A DNA stretch of 64,000 nt from contig NZ_WRXO01000001.1 of NCBI RefSeq assembly GCF_009758125.1, positions 434,001 through 498,000 on the forward strand, written 5' to 3'. The position numbers and the translations under genes were made by a program. This document shows, piece by piece, positions 27,702 through 37,287 of the stretch. The stretch comes from Chitinophaga oryziterrae (GTDB lineage Bacteria > Bacteroidota > Bacteroidia > Chitinophagales > Chitinophagaceae). The notes beneath the pieces are model-generated. The model did no database searches. It saw only the letters and a program-made list of their open reading frames with translations, and was not told the origin of the DNA. How positions within the stretch are numbered: the first letter of the stretch is position 1; each line of letters begins with the position of its first letter.

Positions 27702-28346
27702 ATGGAACTAATACCTGTTGCGGTAGAAGCATACGCAGAAAAGTATACCAGTCCGGAAAGCGGGCTGTTACAGCGTTTGAACCGCGAAACGTATTTAAAG
27801 ATAGAGCAGCCGCATATGTTAAGCGGCCATCTGCAGGGTCAGTACCTGAGTATGGTAAGTCATATGATGCGCCCCTCACGTATACTGGAACTGGGCACGT
27901 ACACCGGGTATTCTGCTATCTGCCTGGCGCAGGGCCTTACAGAAAATGGGATCCTGCATACGATAGATATCAACGAAGAACGGGAAGATATGTGCCGGCG
28001 TTATTTCGAAGAAGCCGGGCTATCACATAAAATAAAAATGCACATTGGTAAAGCCGCAGGCATTATCACTGAGCTGGATGAAGTGTTTGACCTGGTGTTC
28101 ATCGATGCTGATAAGGCAGGCTATGAACAGTATTATGATCTTGTGTGGAGTAAATTACGCCCGGGCGGATTTATACTGGCAGATAACGTATTGTATCACG
28201 GGGAAACATTGCTGGAAAGTTCACAGCAGAGCAACAATGCCAAAGCAATGGTCCGCTTCTGCGAAAAAGTAGCCGCAGATGATAGAGCGGAACAATTATT
28301 ATTAACGATCAGGGACGGACTCCTGATAATCAGAAAACTTGGCTGA
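27702..28346 (+). CDS. Class I SAM-dependent O-methyltransferase (catechol type)
   Basis: A 214-residue methyltransferase of the catechol/caffeoyl-CoA O-methyltransferase family. The SAM-binding ILELGTYTGYSAICLA, HTIDINEERE and the metal-binding VFIDADKAGY with ADNVLYHG are present. Members methylate hydroxyls of catechols, or in bacteria uridine 34 of tRNA (TrmR) in related proteins, so the substrate is not settled. It ends just before the LysM gene (20-base gap), which suggests shared transcription. Confidence 0.88.
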   Translation: MELIPVAVEAYAEKYTSPESGLLQRLNRETYLKIEQPHMLSGHLQGQYLSMVSHMMRPSRILELGTYTGYSAICLAQGLTENGILHTIDINEEREDMCRRYFEEAGLSHKIKMHIGKAAGIITELDEVFDLVFIDADKAGYEQYYDLVWSKLRPGGFILADNVLYHGETLLESSQQSNNAKAMVRFCEKVAADDRAEQLLLTIRDGLLIIRKLG

Positions 28347-28366
28347 TCCCCATTAAATTCATATAC

Positions 28367-29851
28367 ATGCAACTAAAGAGATGCTTTTTAGTGGTTAGTT
28401 TTCTTATTGGCAGCTTGCCATTACTGAAAGCTCAAACCATGAGTACGGAGCAGTATATAGCTATATACAAGGACGTAGCTATTAATGAGATGAAGGCAAA
28501 CGGCATACCTGCTTCCATTACACTGGCGCAGGGAGTCCTGGAAACTCAGTCGGGCAATGGCTGGCTGGTGCAGAATTCCAACAATCACTTCGGTATAAAA
28601 TGCAAGAACAACTGGACGGGCGCTACGGTTAATTATGATGATGATGCCCGCCAGGAATGTTTCCGTAAATACAATAATGCGGCAGAATCTTATCGCGATC
28701 ACTCTGTATTCCTGAAAGCAAATCCGCGTTATGCATTCCTGTTCCAGTTCCAGTCAGAGGATTATAAATCCTGGGCCTATGGCCTTAAACAGGCGGGTTA
28801 TGCTACCAGCAAAACCTACCCTCAGCAACTGATCAAGATCATTGAAGATTATAACTTACAGCAATATACGTTGCAGGCAGAAGGTGTAGCCAAAGCAGGT
28901 ACATTTGAAGATAGCCGTGCAGAGAAAGATGCTCAGAACCGCGATTATCAGCCTGGCCGTGCCACTGCAGCCAATCCTTCTTCCCCATCACCTGCTACCG
29001 GTACTGCCAGTATTCCCAAAGGTGTATTCGAGATCAATGGCCGTAAAGTAATTTATCTGCCGGCAGGTACTGCATTGATACAGGTAGCTAATGACCGTGA
29101 TATAAAACTCCGTAACCTGGTCCGTTATAATGATTTACCGGATGATAATCCGCTCCCGAAAGATATGTTCGTCTATTTGCAGAAGAAAGGCAAACAGGGT
29201 AAGGACGATTATCACATCGTAAAGCAGGGCGAAACCATGTACGACATTGCACAGGCGGAAGGTATCCAGTTGCGCTGGCTGCGTCGCCGCAACAGGATGG
29301 ACGAAGGCCAGGAACCTGCTGCCGGCGAGAAACTCGCCCTTGGCGGATATGCCAGCAGCACGCCACGTCTTGCTAAACAGGCGCCCAAAGAAGATCCTAC
29401 TGTAGGAGACCTTTCTCCCAAAGCGATAGTAAAGGATGTGAAAGATCAGATGGAAGCTGCCCAGCAGGCAGCCGCACAGCAGCAAGTCGCACAACAGGCT
29501 GCAACGCCTGCCCCGGCACAGAATAACCTGCCGGCCGGTATGATGGATGACCTGAAGAAAGTAGCGGACGTGAAGCCAGCGGGAAGCAATACAACGCCTG
29601 CACCGGCGGCTCCTGTTGTAAAGAACAATCCGGCTCCGGCTGCCCCTGTTGTAAAACCTCCGGTGGTAAATAATACCCCTGCTCCTGTAAAAACCGGTGA
29701 AGGTCCCCTTTACCACGAAGTACAGCCTAAAGAAACATTATACGGTATTGCAAAACAATACAATGTAACGATCGTGCAACTGCAGGAGTGGAACCACATC
29801 GACGCCTTTGATATTAAAATCGGGCAACGCCTTTTAGTAGGAAAAATGTAG
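28367..29851 (+). CDS. Glucosaminidase-LysM peptidoglycan hydrolase
   Basis: An exported cell-wall enzyme of 494 residues. The signal peptide ends near LLKAQ. A glucosaminidase domain (about 25-165) shows GIPASITLAQGVLETQSGNG and NNHFGIKCKN. One LysM is at about 284-330 (YHIVKQGETMYDIAQ) and another at the C-terminus (YHEVQPKETLYGIAKQYNVT). Between them is a low-complexity Ala/Pro/Gln linker (about 365-440). It would cleave between GlcNAc and MurNAc during growth or division. The LysM domains bind peptidoglycan. Catalytic Glu is likely in VLETQSG. Confidence 0.92.
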   Translation: MQLKRCFLVVSFLIGSLPLLKAQTMSTEQYIAIYKDVAINEMKANGIPASITLAQGVLETQSGNGWLVQNSNNHFGIKCKNNWTGATVNYDDDARQECFRKYNNAAESYRDHSVFLKANPRYAFLFQFQSEDYKSWAYGLKQAGYATSKTYPQQLIKIIEDYNLQQYTLQAEGVAKAGTFEDSRAEKDAQNRDYQPGRATAANPSSPSPATGTASIPKGVFEINGRKVIYLPAGTALIQVANDRDIKLRNLVRYNDLPDDNPLPKDMFVYLQKKGKQGKDDYHIVKQGETMYDIAQAEGIQLRWLRRRNRMDEGQEPAAGEKLALGGYASSTPRLAKQAPKEDPTVGDLSPKAIVKDVKDQMEAAQQAAAQQQVAQQAATPAPAQNNLPAGMMDDLKKVADVKPAGSNTTPAPAAPVVKNNPAPAAPVVKPPVVNNTPAPVKTGEGPLYHEVQPKETLYGIAKQYNVTIVQLQEWNHIDAFDIKIGQRLLVGKM

Positions 29852-29948
29852 ATATCTGAAAGAACAAACAAGAACTTTCAGAGACGGGGCCTTTCTAAAA
29901 CCACCACAGCTTTAACAGGAATATATCCAAAATAGTAAACCAGCTCAC

Positions 29949-30485
29949 ATGTCTGTTATACAGGTACACGACAAGAAATTTCAACCTTACATAAACGCTG
30001 TTGAGCTGCAACAGCGTATCCGGGAATTAGCCGCTGAAATCAGCAAAGACTTACAGGGCGAACGCCCTTTATTTATCGCTATCCTGAATGGCTCCTTCAT
30101 GTTCGCCGCAGATGTTTTCAAATATCTCACCATAGAAGCAGAGATCTCTTTCATTAAATTAGTCTCCTACAAAGGCACTAAATCCACCGGTAACGTCGTA
30201 ACCTCCATAGGTCTGGACGAAGACCTCTACGGCCGTACAGTAGTGATACTGGAAGATATCGTAGACACCGGTAAAACGCTCAGCCAGTTCTTACCACAAT
30301 TAGAGCACCAGCAGCCTAAAAAGCTGGTAATCGCAGCCCTGCTCACCAAACCGGAAGCACTGCAATACAAGATACCCATCGATTACCTGGGCTTCTCAGT
30401 ACCCAACAAGTTCCTGCTGGGATATGGCCTGGATTATGATGGTCTGGGACGCAATCTGCCGGAGATCTACCAGTTGGTAGAATAA
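29949..30485 (+). CDS. hpt: Hypoxanthine phosphoribosyltransferase
   Basis: A purine-salvage enzyme that converts hypoxanthine or guanine plus PRPP to IMP or GMP. The PRPP-binding loop VVILEDIVDTGKTLSQ is intact, and the ILNGSFMFAADVF and VSYKGTKSTGNV segments match. The 178-residue length is typical. It has its own upstream region of about 100 bases and no close downstream partner. Confidence 0.92.
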   Translation: MSVIQVHDKKFQPYINAVELQQRIRELAAEISKDLQGERPLFIAILNGSFMFAADVFKYLTIEAEISFIKLVSYKGTKSTGNVVTSIGLDEDLYGRTVVILEDIVDTGKTLSQFLPQLEHQQPKKLVIAALLTKPEALQYKIPIDYLGFSVPNKFLLGYGLDYDGLGRNLPEIYQLVE

Positions 30486-30624
30486 AAAATGCATCTTTAA
30501 ATCTGATAACCAGGAAGATAAAGAGTTGGATCTTAATAGCATGATCCCTTCACTCCCCCGTCAGTTATTAAAAAATAACAGTCTTTTTTGTTATATTTAT
30601 ACAACGCGTATATGATATAACTAA

Positions 30625-32403
30625 ATGCAAAGGCTCTTTTTGCTGCTCGTCAGCGTAATATTCCTTGTACCTGCAATTGCACAAAAAATCTGGATAACCG
30701 GAGCTGTTGAAGATAGTATCTCCCACAACCCCTTACCAGGAGTAACTGTCGAAGTGATCAATGACACGGCTAAAGTGACCACCAATCAATATGGTCTTTT
30801 CCGTATCCCGGTACCCTCCAGAGATGCTGTATTGTTATTCAGGCACAATAAATATCGCCCCAAACAGGTGGCAGTGGGAAGTTATGACCGTATGCTCGTT
30901 GACATGGACATGCAGGATGGAACAGATGATCCTATCTCCAAAGCTAAAGCCATTGCAAGAGAACGTTCTTCCAACAGTTCCAATCCCAACTACGGTAACT
31001 CAGGAATGGGGATCCGCGCCTTCTTCGATGAAACGTACGGTATCCTCTATGAGAACAAATTCATCCAAACAGAAAACAAAACTACTTCCGCCTTCGCTGT
31101 AGATGTGGACAGAGCTGCCTACAGCAATATCCGCCGCTTTGTAAAACTAAAAGAACGCATCCCCGTAGATGCTGTCCGCATAGAAGAGATGGTGAACTAT
31201 TTCCAGTATCACTATCCATTACCTCCTTCCGGAGAAAAACTGGCCATCTACAGCAGCTTCGCCGGCTGTCCCTGGGAACCGGCTCACCAGTTACTACAGA
31301 TAGCAGTACGCAGCGCCGCTGTAAACATAGACAGCCTTCCGCCCAGCAATCTCGTATTCCTCATAGATGCTTCCGGCTCTATGGGTACGCCTAACAAACT
31401 GCCACTCTTGCAGGCTGCCTTTCGTATACTGGTCAACAATCTGCGGAAAAATGACCACGTGGCCATTGTTGCCTATGCCGGTACTCCCGGAGTAGTACTG
31501 CCCAGCACCCCCGGCAATCAGAAGGAAAAAATACTGAATGCCATCGACTATCTCAGCGCCGGCGGCGCCACCGCCGGAGAAGCCGCCATTAAACTGGCTT
31601 ACCAGATAGCAGGCGAGAACTTCATACAAGGCGGTAATAACCGTGTTATCATGGCTACAGACGGCGATTTTAACGTTGGGCAAACCAGTGATCAGGACAT
31701 GGAGCAACTAATCCTCGGAAAAAAGGAAACCGGCGTCTTATTAACCTGCCTCGGCTTCGGTATGAAAGATTATAAAGATTCAAAACTGGAAACTTTGTCA
31801 AGTAAGGGGAATGGCAACTTCGCCTATATAGATAACCTGGAAGAAGCCAGTAAGATCTTTGCCAGGGAATTTGGCAGCACTTTGTTCACAATTGCCAAGG
31901 ACGTAAGAGCAGATGTAACATTCAACCCGGCCCGTGTAAAAGCTTACCGGCTGATAGGATATGAGAATAAAGTAATAAAAGATGAGGCAACATCCGGAGA
32001 TAAGGTTTCCGGGGGTATCATTGGCCCTGGTCACTGCGCTGTAGCCATTTACGAGATCATACCACAGCCCGGTACGGATATCATTCCCAAAACGATTGTT
32101 GATGGCCCGCTGGCAGAGGTCACCCTGCACTATAAAGAAGTGGATACGGTATCACATATGGTCAATTATGAAGTTCCCGGTAAACTCGTTCCCTTCGCAG
32201 ATGCCAGTTCCGACTTCCGCTTTTCCAGCGCCGTAGCCCTGCTGGGCATGTTACTGCGAAAGTCTGCCTACAAAGGCAATGGCAACAGTAAAATGGTGCT
32301 GGATATTGCTAAAAGATCATTGGCTGATGACCCCGGAGATTATAGAAAAGAATTCCTGAAGCTGGTAAAAGAGATGAAGAAATCAGGGCATTTGGAAGAA
32401 TAG
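30625..32403 (+). CDS. VWA domain protein with carboxypeptidase-like N-terminal domain (YfbK type)
   Basis: An exported 592-residue protein. The signal ends near PAIAQ. A carboxypeptidase-regulatory-like repeat follows (VEDSISHNPLPGVTVEVINDT). The YfbK-type region has AFAVDVDRAAYSNIRRFV, then the VWA domain with the MIDAS motif DASGS at 248-252, and the C-terminal domain (DUF3520 type) with DFRFSSAVALLGMLLRKS. VWA domains bind metal and protein partners. The cellular role is unknown. Its stop codon touches the stop of the converging methyltransferase gene with no gap. Confidence 0.9.
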   Translation: MQRLFLLLVSVIFLVPAIAQKIWITGAVEDSISHNPLPGVTVEVINDTAKVTTNQYGLFRIPVPSRDAVLLFRHNKYRPKQVAVGSYDRMLVDMDMQDGTDDPISKAKAIARERSSNSSNPNYGNSGMGIRAFFDETYGILYENKFIQTENKTTSAFAVDVDRAAYSNIRRFVKLKERIPVDAVRIEEMVNYFQYHYPLPPSGEKLAIYSSFAGCPWEPAHQLLQIAVRSAAVNIDSLPPSNLVFLIDASGSMGTPNKLPLLQAAFRILVNNLRKNDHVAIVAYAGTPGVVLPSTPGNQKEKILNAIDYLSAGGATAGEAAIKLAYQIAGENFIQGGNNRVIMATDGDFNVGQTSDQDMEQLILGKKETGVLLTCLGFGMKDYKDSKLETLSSKGNGNFAYIDNLEEASKIFAREFGSTLFTIAKDVRADVTFNPARVKAYRLIGYENKVIKDEATSGDKVSGGIIGPGHCAVAIYEIIPQPGTDIIPKTIVDGPLAEVTLHYKEVDTVSHMVNYEVPGKLVPFADASSDFRFSSAVALLGMLLRKSAYKGNGNSKMVLDIAKRSLADDPGDYRKEFLKLVKEMKKSGHLEE

Positions 32404-33351
32404 TTATTTAGTGATCTTATAACATTTCCTGATCAGTTTCTGCTGAAAATCGAAAGGCATCGTCTGTGCCGTTATATCCTTAATCGCAGTGGCATTTACC
32501 TGATCAGCCTCCAGCGAAAACCGCCTGTAATTATTACTGAAATAAACCGTCCCGCCTGGTTTGGTCGCACGCAGTACTTTGTTCAATAGGCTCACATGGT
32601 CCCGCTGAATATCCAGGAACTCTTTCATTCGTTTACTATTGGAAAAAGTAGGAGGGTCCAGCACAACCAGGTCAAACTCATCTTCAGGTAACGTATCTAA
32701 ATACTGCAACACATCAGCATGTACAAAAGGATGTTTCCCGGCATCAAACCCATTTAGTTTCATATTTTCTTCCGCCCAGGCAAGATAGGTTTTGGAAAGA
32801 TCTACGGATACCACCTGCGAAGCTCCGCCGGCCGCCGCATACACAGAGAAAGACCCGGTATAGCAAAAGAGGTTCAGTACTTTTTTCCCGGCAGCTTCAT
32901 CGCGTACCATCCCTCTTGTAATACGGTGATCAAGAAATAACCCGGTATCTAAATAATCAGAAAGGTTCACTTTAAAAGAAAGCCCGGACTCATGTGCAAT
33001 CATCTCATGACTCTCAAAAGATAGCTTTTCGTACTGGTCCTGCCGGCTGGCCTTCCGCTGCCGTTGCTTCACCCATATCTTCTCAGGCGCGATTTCCAGC
33101 ACTTTAGAGATCACCAGCAGGCTGTTATCCAGCCAATCCTCATGCGCATCTTCATCCATCCCATGCGGACGCTGGTACTCTGCCACATACACATGATCTT
33201 CATACAGTTCCACACTGAATGGGAACTCATTGATATCATCATCATATACCCGGTAACAGGTGATATTTTGACGGCGGGCTGCTTTACGGAGATGCTTAAA
33301 CACCTTTACCAGCCTGTTCTCTAGCATTTGTAGTTTGGAAGGATCGAACAT
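32404..33351 (-). CDS. RlmK/RlmI-like class I rRNA methyltransferase
   Basis: A SAM-dependent methyltransferase resembling the catalytic domain of RlmL/RlmK (COG1092). The motifs LNLFCYTGSFSVYAAAGG, VSVDLSKTYLAWAEEN and LVVLDPPTFSNSKRMKEF match. The NPPY-like position is DPPTF, as in m7G/m5C rRNA enzymes of this family. The 315-residue start at 33351 (MFDPSKLQML) is preferred to 33372. A longer paralogous relative lies at 35553-36725. The target base is unknown. Confidence 0.85.
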   Translation of the reverse strand: MFDPSKLQMLENRLVKVFKHLRKAARRQNITCYRVYDDDINEFPFSVELYEDHVYVAEYQRPHGMDEDAHEDWLDNSLLVISKVLEIAPEKIWVKQRQRKASRQDQYEKLSFESHEMIAHESGLSFKVNLSDYLDTGLFLDHRITRGMVRDEAAGKKVLNLFCYTGSFSVYAAAGGASQVVSVDLSKTYLAWAEENMKLNGFDAGKHPFVHADVLQYLDTLPEDEFDLVVLDPPTFSNSKRMKEFLDIQRDHVSLLNKVLRATKPGGTVYFSNNYRRFSLEADQVNATAIKDITAQTMPFDFQQKLIRKCYKITK

Positions 33352-33424
33352 GTAACCTGTAAAAATAATCAATAAATTAAAAGGGGAGTTCCCATTAGCT
33401 ACGTGTTTTCAATAAAACATAACA

Positions 33425-33571
33425 GGCTCCTTTAGGAGCCCCGTATTATTTGTACTAACAAACACAGACTCCGGAGGAATCCCCCTGAATTGCTAATAGA
33501 AGGGGACTCCTCCGGAGTCAATTAAAGAGGATATAAATATTTTCTACAAACACGCAGCTCCGTCAGGAGCT
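33425..33571. terminator. Cluster of three CTCC/GGAG hairpins
   Basis: Hairpin 1: arms 33425-33431 and 33434-33440. Hairpin 2: 18-bp arms at 33467-33484 and 33502-33519 with one mismatch. Hairpin 3: arms 33556-33561 and 33566-33571. They fill the gap between the upstream end of the methyltransferase gene and the downstream end of dnaJ. At least one probably ends the grpE-dnaJ transcript. Confidence 0.65.
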
Positions 33572-33613
33572 TTAATTTGACTACCTCTTATATCTATCTT
33601 ATAAGATGATTTA

Positions 33614-34789
33614 TCAGCTGAAAATATCCCGTACTTTCTCAAAGAATCCCTTCTCTGACTTCTCAGGATTAGGCTTGAAGTTCTCAGAAGACTGTGCTTT
33701 CTCCAGGAATGCCTTTTCTTCTGCGCTCACCTGCTGTGGTGTCCATACATTTACATGTATCAACTGGTCACCTTTCTCATAAGAGTTAACAGAAGGGAAC
33801 CCTTTTCCTTTCAGACGGAAAATCTTGCCACTCTGTGTTCCGGGTGGGATCTTGATTTTCGCTTTACCATCGATGGTAGGCACTTCCAGCTGCATACCGA
33901 ATACAGCATCCGAGAAGGATATGTACAGGTCATAAGCAACATTCAGTCCGTCGCGCTGTAACTCCGGATGTGGCTCTTCTTCTATCAGAATAAGCAGATC
34001 CCCGGGAGCGCCACCTCTTTCACCGGCATTTCCTTTACCACTAAGGCTCAGTTGCATGCCTTCCTGTACACCTGCCGGAATGTCTATGTTCACCATTTCC
34101 TCACCATACATACGGCCTTCACCTTTACAGTGTCCGCACTTGCTGGTAATGATCTGGCCTTCACCATGACAGGTAGGGCAGGTCGTAACGGTTTGCATTT
34201 GTCCAAGGAAAGTCTGGGTAACCTTTCTTACCTGGCCGGAACCACCGCATGTACCACAATTCTGGAATGCGTTTTTATCTTTAGCGCCCAGTCCGCCACA
34301 ATGCTGACAGGGTACGTATTTTTTAACTTTGATCTTCTTGTTGGCACCTTTTGCGATCTCCTCATAGGTAAGGCGGATCTTGATACGCAGGTTGGAACCA
34401 CGGGTCCCCCTTGTACGTCTGCCGCCACCACCACCACCGCCACCGCGGTTACCACCGAAGAAGCTGCCGAAAATATCATCCCCGAAGATATCCCCGAAGT
34501 TGGAGAAGATATCGTCCATGTTCATGCTGCCGCCACTGTATCCGCCGCCACCGCGGTTACCGTTCACACCAGCATGACCGAAACGGTCATATTGAGCTCG
34601 TTTATCAGCATCACTTAAAACTTCATAGGCCTCAGCAGCCTCTTTGAATTTTTCTTCCGCTTCCTTATTATCAGGATTTCTGTCGGGATGGTATTGCATA
34701 GCCACCTTACGGTAGGCTTTCTTAATTTCATCCTGGGATGCGGTCTTGGCAATTACCAGTATTTCGTAATAATCTCTTTTGGTAGACAT
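33614..34789 (-). CDS. dnaJ: Chaperone protein DnaJ
   Basis: The Hsp40 co-chaperone that stimulates DnaK ATPase and delivers unfolded proteins. The J-domain has the HPD motif (34-36). A Gly-rich region (about 75-125, [12 protein letters not shown]) follows. Four CxxCxGxG zinc motifs are seen ([32 protein letters not shown]), then the substrate-binding C-terminal domain. At 391 residues it is full length. It is downstream of grpE with a gap of 66 bases, in the usual grpE-dnaJ order. dnaK is elsewhere. Confidence 0.97.
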   Translation of the reverse strand: MSTKRDYYEILVIAKTASQDEIKKAYRKVAMQYHPDRNPDNKEAEEKFKEAAEAYEVLSDADKRAQYDRFGHAGVNGNRGGGGYSGGSMNMDDIFSNFGDIFGDDIFGSFFGGNRGGGGGGGGRRTRGTRGSNLRIKIRLTYEEIAKGANKKIKVKKYVPCQHCGGLGAKDKNAFQNCGTCGGSGQVRKVTQTFLGQMQTVTTCPTCHGEGQIITSKCGHCKGEGRMYGEEMVNIDIPAGVQEGMQLSLSGKGNAGERGGAPGDLLILIEEEPHPELQRDGLNVAYDLYISFSDAVFGMQLEVPTIDGKAKIKIPPGTQSGKIFRLKGKGFPSVNSYEKGDQLIHVNVWTPQQVSAEEKAFLEKAQSSENFKPNPEKSEKGFFEKVRDIFS

Positions 34790-34802
34790 ATATCACACTA
34801 AA

Positions 34803-34820
34803 GCCGGCAATAGTGCCGGC
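34803..34820. other. Short hairpin between grpE and dnaJ
   Basis: GCCGGCA at 34803-34809 pairs with TGCCGGC at 34814-34820 around ATAG. It lies in the grpE-dnaJ gap on the - strand transcript, 14 bases before the dnaJ start. It could modulate dnaJ translation or RNA processing. Confidence 0.5.
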
Positions 34821-34855
34821 ACGGTTAATGAAAAACATTTCTGTCAGAAAGTCAC

Positions 34856-35434
34856 TTATTTCCCCACTATCACCCTTGCGTGACGGATCAATTTGTCATT
34901 AAGATAATAACCTTTCTGCATGTCATCCACTACCTTACCCTGTAAGTCCTTGGAAGGAGCGGGTATTTCAGTAATGGCTTCGTGAAGGTCCGGGTTAAAG
35001 TCCGTGTGCAAACTCTCCATAGGTTTAAGGCCTTTGTTTTGCAGGGTTGATTTTAACTTATTGAAAACCAGCATGACGCCATCTTTTACAGCATTGAGGT
35101 CTGCGGCGGTTTCCAGTTGTTTTGCTGCTCTTTCGCTATCGTCCAGCACGTCCAGCAAGGAAACAATTACTTCCTTATTGGCCGTTTGCATTAGTTCTAT
35201 ACGTTCTTTGGCAGTGCGTTTCTTATAGTTATCGAATTCCGCTATCAGGCGAAGGTATTTATCCCTCATCTCATCCAGCTCCTGTTGCTTTTTATCCTGA
35301 GCACTATCATCAGCCAAGGCATCGTTCAGGTGATTGGTGCCGGCCATGTTCTCATCAGCATTTATATTCGGCATGTCTTTACCATTTTCGGTGTCCTGTC
35401 CGTTTGTCTGCATATTAGTATCGTTTTCTATCAT
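34856..35434 (-). CDS. grpE: Nucleotide exchange factor GrpE
   Basis: GrpE releases ADP from DnaK. The long N-terminal helix (DEMRDKYLRLIAEFDNYKKRTAKER) and the C-terminal beta domain (AITEIPAPSKDLQGKVVDDMQKGYYLNDKLIRHARVIV) are diagnostic. The acidic N-terminal 45 residues are low-complexity, as in other GrpE proteins. It starts the grpE-dnaJ pair; a promoter element lies upstream at 35496-35503. Confidence 0.96.
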   Translation of the reverse strand: MIENDTNMQTNGQDTENGKDMPNINADENMAGTNHLNDALADDSAQDKKQQELDEMRDKYLRLIAEFDNYKKRTAKERIELMQTANKEVIVSLLDVLDDSERAAKQLETAADLNAVKDGVMLVFNKLKSTLQNKGLKPMESLHTDFNPDLHEAITEIPAPSKDLQGKVVDDMQKGYYLNDKLIRHARVIVGK

Positions 35435-35495
35435 GATGTAATGTTGTCACATAGTCAATTAGCCTGCCAACCAACTCTCAAAAGACAAATTGACA

Positions 35496-35503
35496 CAAAT
35501 CTA
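35496..35503 (-). promoter_or_regulatory. -7 element for grpE-dnaJ
   Basis: Read on the - strand this is TAGATTTG, an exact TAnnTTTG match. The leader to the grpE ATG would be about 55 bases. No good TTG box is seen upstream. Confidence 0.4.
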
Positions 35504-35525
35504 AGGAACAGAGAGGAGCTTTTCT

Positions 35526-35533
35526 TACCTTTG
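35526..35533 (+). promoter_or_regulatory. -7 element for the rlmI-like gene
   Basis: TACCTTTG matches TAnnTTTG exactly, 20 bases before the ATG at 35553. It lies back to back with the divergent grpE element. Confidence 0.45.
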
Positions 35534-35552
35534 CGGCCTCGAAACATTGATA

Positions 35553-36725
35553 ATGACTAAAGTTTTTTTAAAGAAAAAGATACAAAACCGCGTGCTGCAG
35601 GGTCATCCCTGGATATTTGGAAATGAAGTAGGGCAGATTGACGGTGATGTAAATGCAGGAGATATCGTAGATGTTTTCACTCATCAGGGCTTTTTTGTAG
35701 GCCGGGGATATATCAATCCACAGTCACAGATCCTGGTACGCCTGCTTACCCGCGATAAAGACGAGACCATCGATGAGCAGTTCTTTTACCGCCGGTTGCT
35801 GAAAGCATGGAAATACCGTCAGCAACTGGGCTACGTGGAAAACTGCCGCCTGGTATTCGGGGAGGCAGACGAAATGCCCGCCCTGGTAGTAGATAAATTC
35901 AATGACTACTTCGTTATACAAACCCTGGCATTAGGGATGGACCGCTGGAAAGGCGCTATCGTGGATGCCCTGCAAAAGATCTTCTCTCCAAAAGGGATCT
36001 ATGAGCGTAACGACGTTCCGGTTCGTGAACTGGAAGGCATGCCTCAGCAGAAAGGTTTCCTTACGGCCCCGTTTGATACCAATATTATCATCAGGGAAAA
36101 CGGCCTGCAATTTCATGTAGATATAGAAAATGGTCAGAAAACCGGCTATTTCCTGGATCAGCAGGATAACCGCCGCGAGATAAAAAATATAGTAAAAGGA
36201 GCGGACGTGCTGGAAGCATTCTGTTATACCGGTACTTTTTCCTGCCATGCAGGTCATTATGGTGCTAAAAGTGTAATGGGACTGGATATCTCCGAACATG
36301 CCGTAAACACTGCGCGTCGCAATGCACAACTGAACAAACTGGATGATATCTGTAAATTCCAGGCTGTAAACGCCTTCGATGTACTGAAACAGTGGACAAG
36401 GGAAGAGAAGAAGTTTGATGTAGTGATCCTCGATCCACCAGCTTTTACCAAAAGCAGGGAAAACATCAATAAAGCTATCACTGGTTATAAAGAGATCAAC
36501 CTGAGAGGGATGAAGCTGCTGAAACCGGGTGGATTCCTGGTAACAGCCTCCTGTACTAACCTGGTACCACCATCTATGTTCCTGGAAATCATTGATATGG
36601 CGGCAAAAGATGCCAAAAAGAAACTACGCCAGGTTACCTTCCAGACCCAGGCTCAGGACCATCCTATCATGTGGAATATTGAAAATACTACCTACCTGAA
36701 GTTCTTAATAGTAGAAGTTCAGTAA
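35553..36725 (+). CDS. rlmI: RlmI-type 23S rRNA (cytosine-C5) methyltransferase
   Basis: RlmI makes m5C at position 1962 of 23S rRNA in E. coli. The N-terminal PUA domain (VLQGHPWIFGNEVGQIDG, GDIVDVFTHQGFFVGRGYIN) precedes the EEHEE domain and the Rossmann methyltransferase domain (VLEAFCYTGTFSCHAGHYGA, VMGLDISEHAVNTAR, VVILDPPAFTKSREN). The catalytic Cys is likely the one in VTASCTNLV. At 390 residues from ATG 35553 it is full length; the upstream TTG at 35547 adds two residues. The base specificity in this organism is inferred from the family. Confidence 0.9.
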   Translation: MTKVFLKKKIQNRVLQGHPWIFGNEVGQIDGDVNAGDIVDVFTHQGFFVGRGYINPQSQILVRLLTRDKDETIDEQFFYRRLLKAWKYRQQLGYVENCRLVFGEADEMPALVVDKFNDYFVIQTLALGMDRWKGAIVDALQKIFSPKGIYERNDVPVRELEGMPQQKGFLTAPFDTNIIIRENGLQFHVDIENGQKTGYFLDQQDNRREIKNIVKGADVLEAFCYTGTFSCHAGHYGAKSVMGLDISEHAVNTARRNAQLNKLDDICKFQAVNAFDVLKQWTREEKKFDVVILDPPAFTKSRENINKAITGYKEINLRGMKLLKPGGFLVTASCTNLVPPSMFLEIIDMAAKDAKKKLRQVTFQTQAQDHPIMWNIENTTYLKFLIVEVQ

Positions 36726-36737
36726 GATATAAAAAAG

Positions 36738-36768
36738 AACAGGGCGAATGATTATCATTCGCCCTGTT
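36738..36768. terminator. Bidirectional hairpin terminator
   Basis: Perfect 14-bp arms (36738-36751, 36755-36768) around TTA, with an A-rich stretch before and a T-containing stretch after, so both strands can terminate. It lies between the rlmI gene and the converging T9SS gene. Confidence 0.85.
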
Positions 36769-36796
36769 TAGTTATGTTAAGAGAAGAAGTATAAAA

Positions 36797-37147
36797 TTAC
36801 TTGACCACGTTGAATTTGCCGGACTCTATCAGCGTACCTTGTCTGTCACGCAACTGAAAGATATATATGCCACTATAATAATTATCCAGTTCTACTGTAG
36901 TGCGTGCACTCACGTTCTTTATCTGATCAACCCGCTTTCCTAAAAAATTAAATACAATAAGATCATAAACCTCATCGTTATTAGCATGTTGCAATTCAAA
37001 ATTGATTCTGCTGGTAGCAGGGTTGGGATATAACTTTACGATTTTATTACCACCATCAGTGAATGGGAGTTTATTACTCTGTGCCTTCCCCTGGAAGATC
37101 ATCAGACAAATAAAGCATGTTAGCAATAGTGTAAAGGTTTTCCACAT
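36797..37147 (-). CDS. Tiny exported protein with a T9SS type A sorting domain
   Basis: A 116-residue protein with a signal peptide (ending near FQGKAQ) followed almost at once by a T9SS type A C-terminal domain. That domain shows VKLYPNPATSRINFEL, VFNFLGKRVDQIKNV, VELDNYYSGIYIFQLRD and the end ESGKFNVVK. Only about 15 residues separate the signal and the sorting domain, so there is no cargo domain. Type A domains are normally cut off after export. It may be a degraded remnant of a larger protein or a small surface protein. Expression is suggested by clean flanking signals. Confidence 0.85.
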   Translation of the reverse strand: MWKTFTLLLTCFICLMIFQGKAQSNKLPFTDGGNKIVKLYPNPATSRINFELQHANNDEVYDLIVFNFLGKRVDQIKNVSARTTVELDNYYSGIYIFQLRDRQGTLIESGKFNVVK

Positions 37148-37287
37148 ATTATAAAGATAAAGATTTTTTCAAATATCAATTGATTTTTATTTCTAAATGT
37201 CTCTTGTAAAAATAACAAATGGCAAGCCAAATAAGTTGGCATGCCACTAGTTTTGTACAAATTTTAACGCTTTTGAACCTGGTTTTA

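Noticed and set aside
29856..29881. Small hairpin CTGAAAG/CTTTCAG after the LysM gene
   Set aside because: Only seven pairs, A/T-rich, with no T-run; too weak to call a terminator.
33968..34618. Long open frame on + opposite dnaJ (216 residues) and Pro- or Arg-rich frames at 34380-34647
   Set aside because: These are shadows of the Gly-rich and Cys-rich dnaJ sequence on the other strand and show no protein-like pattern.
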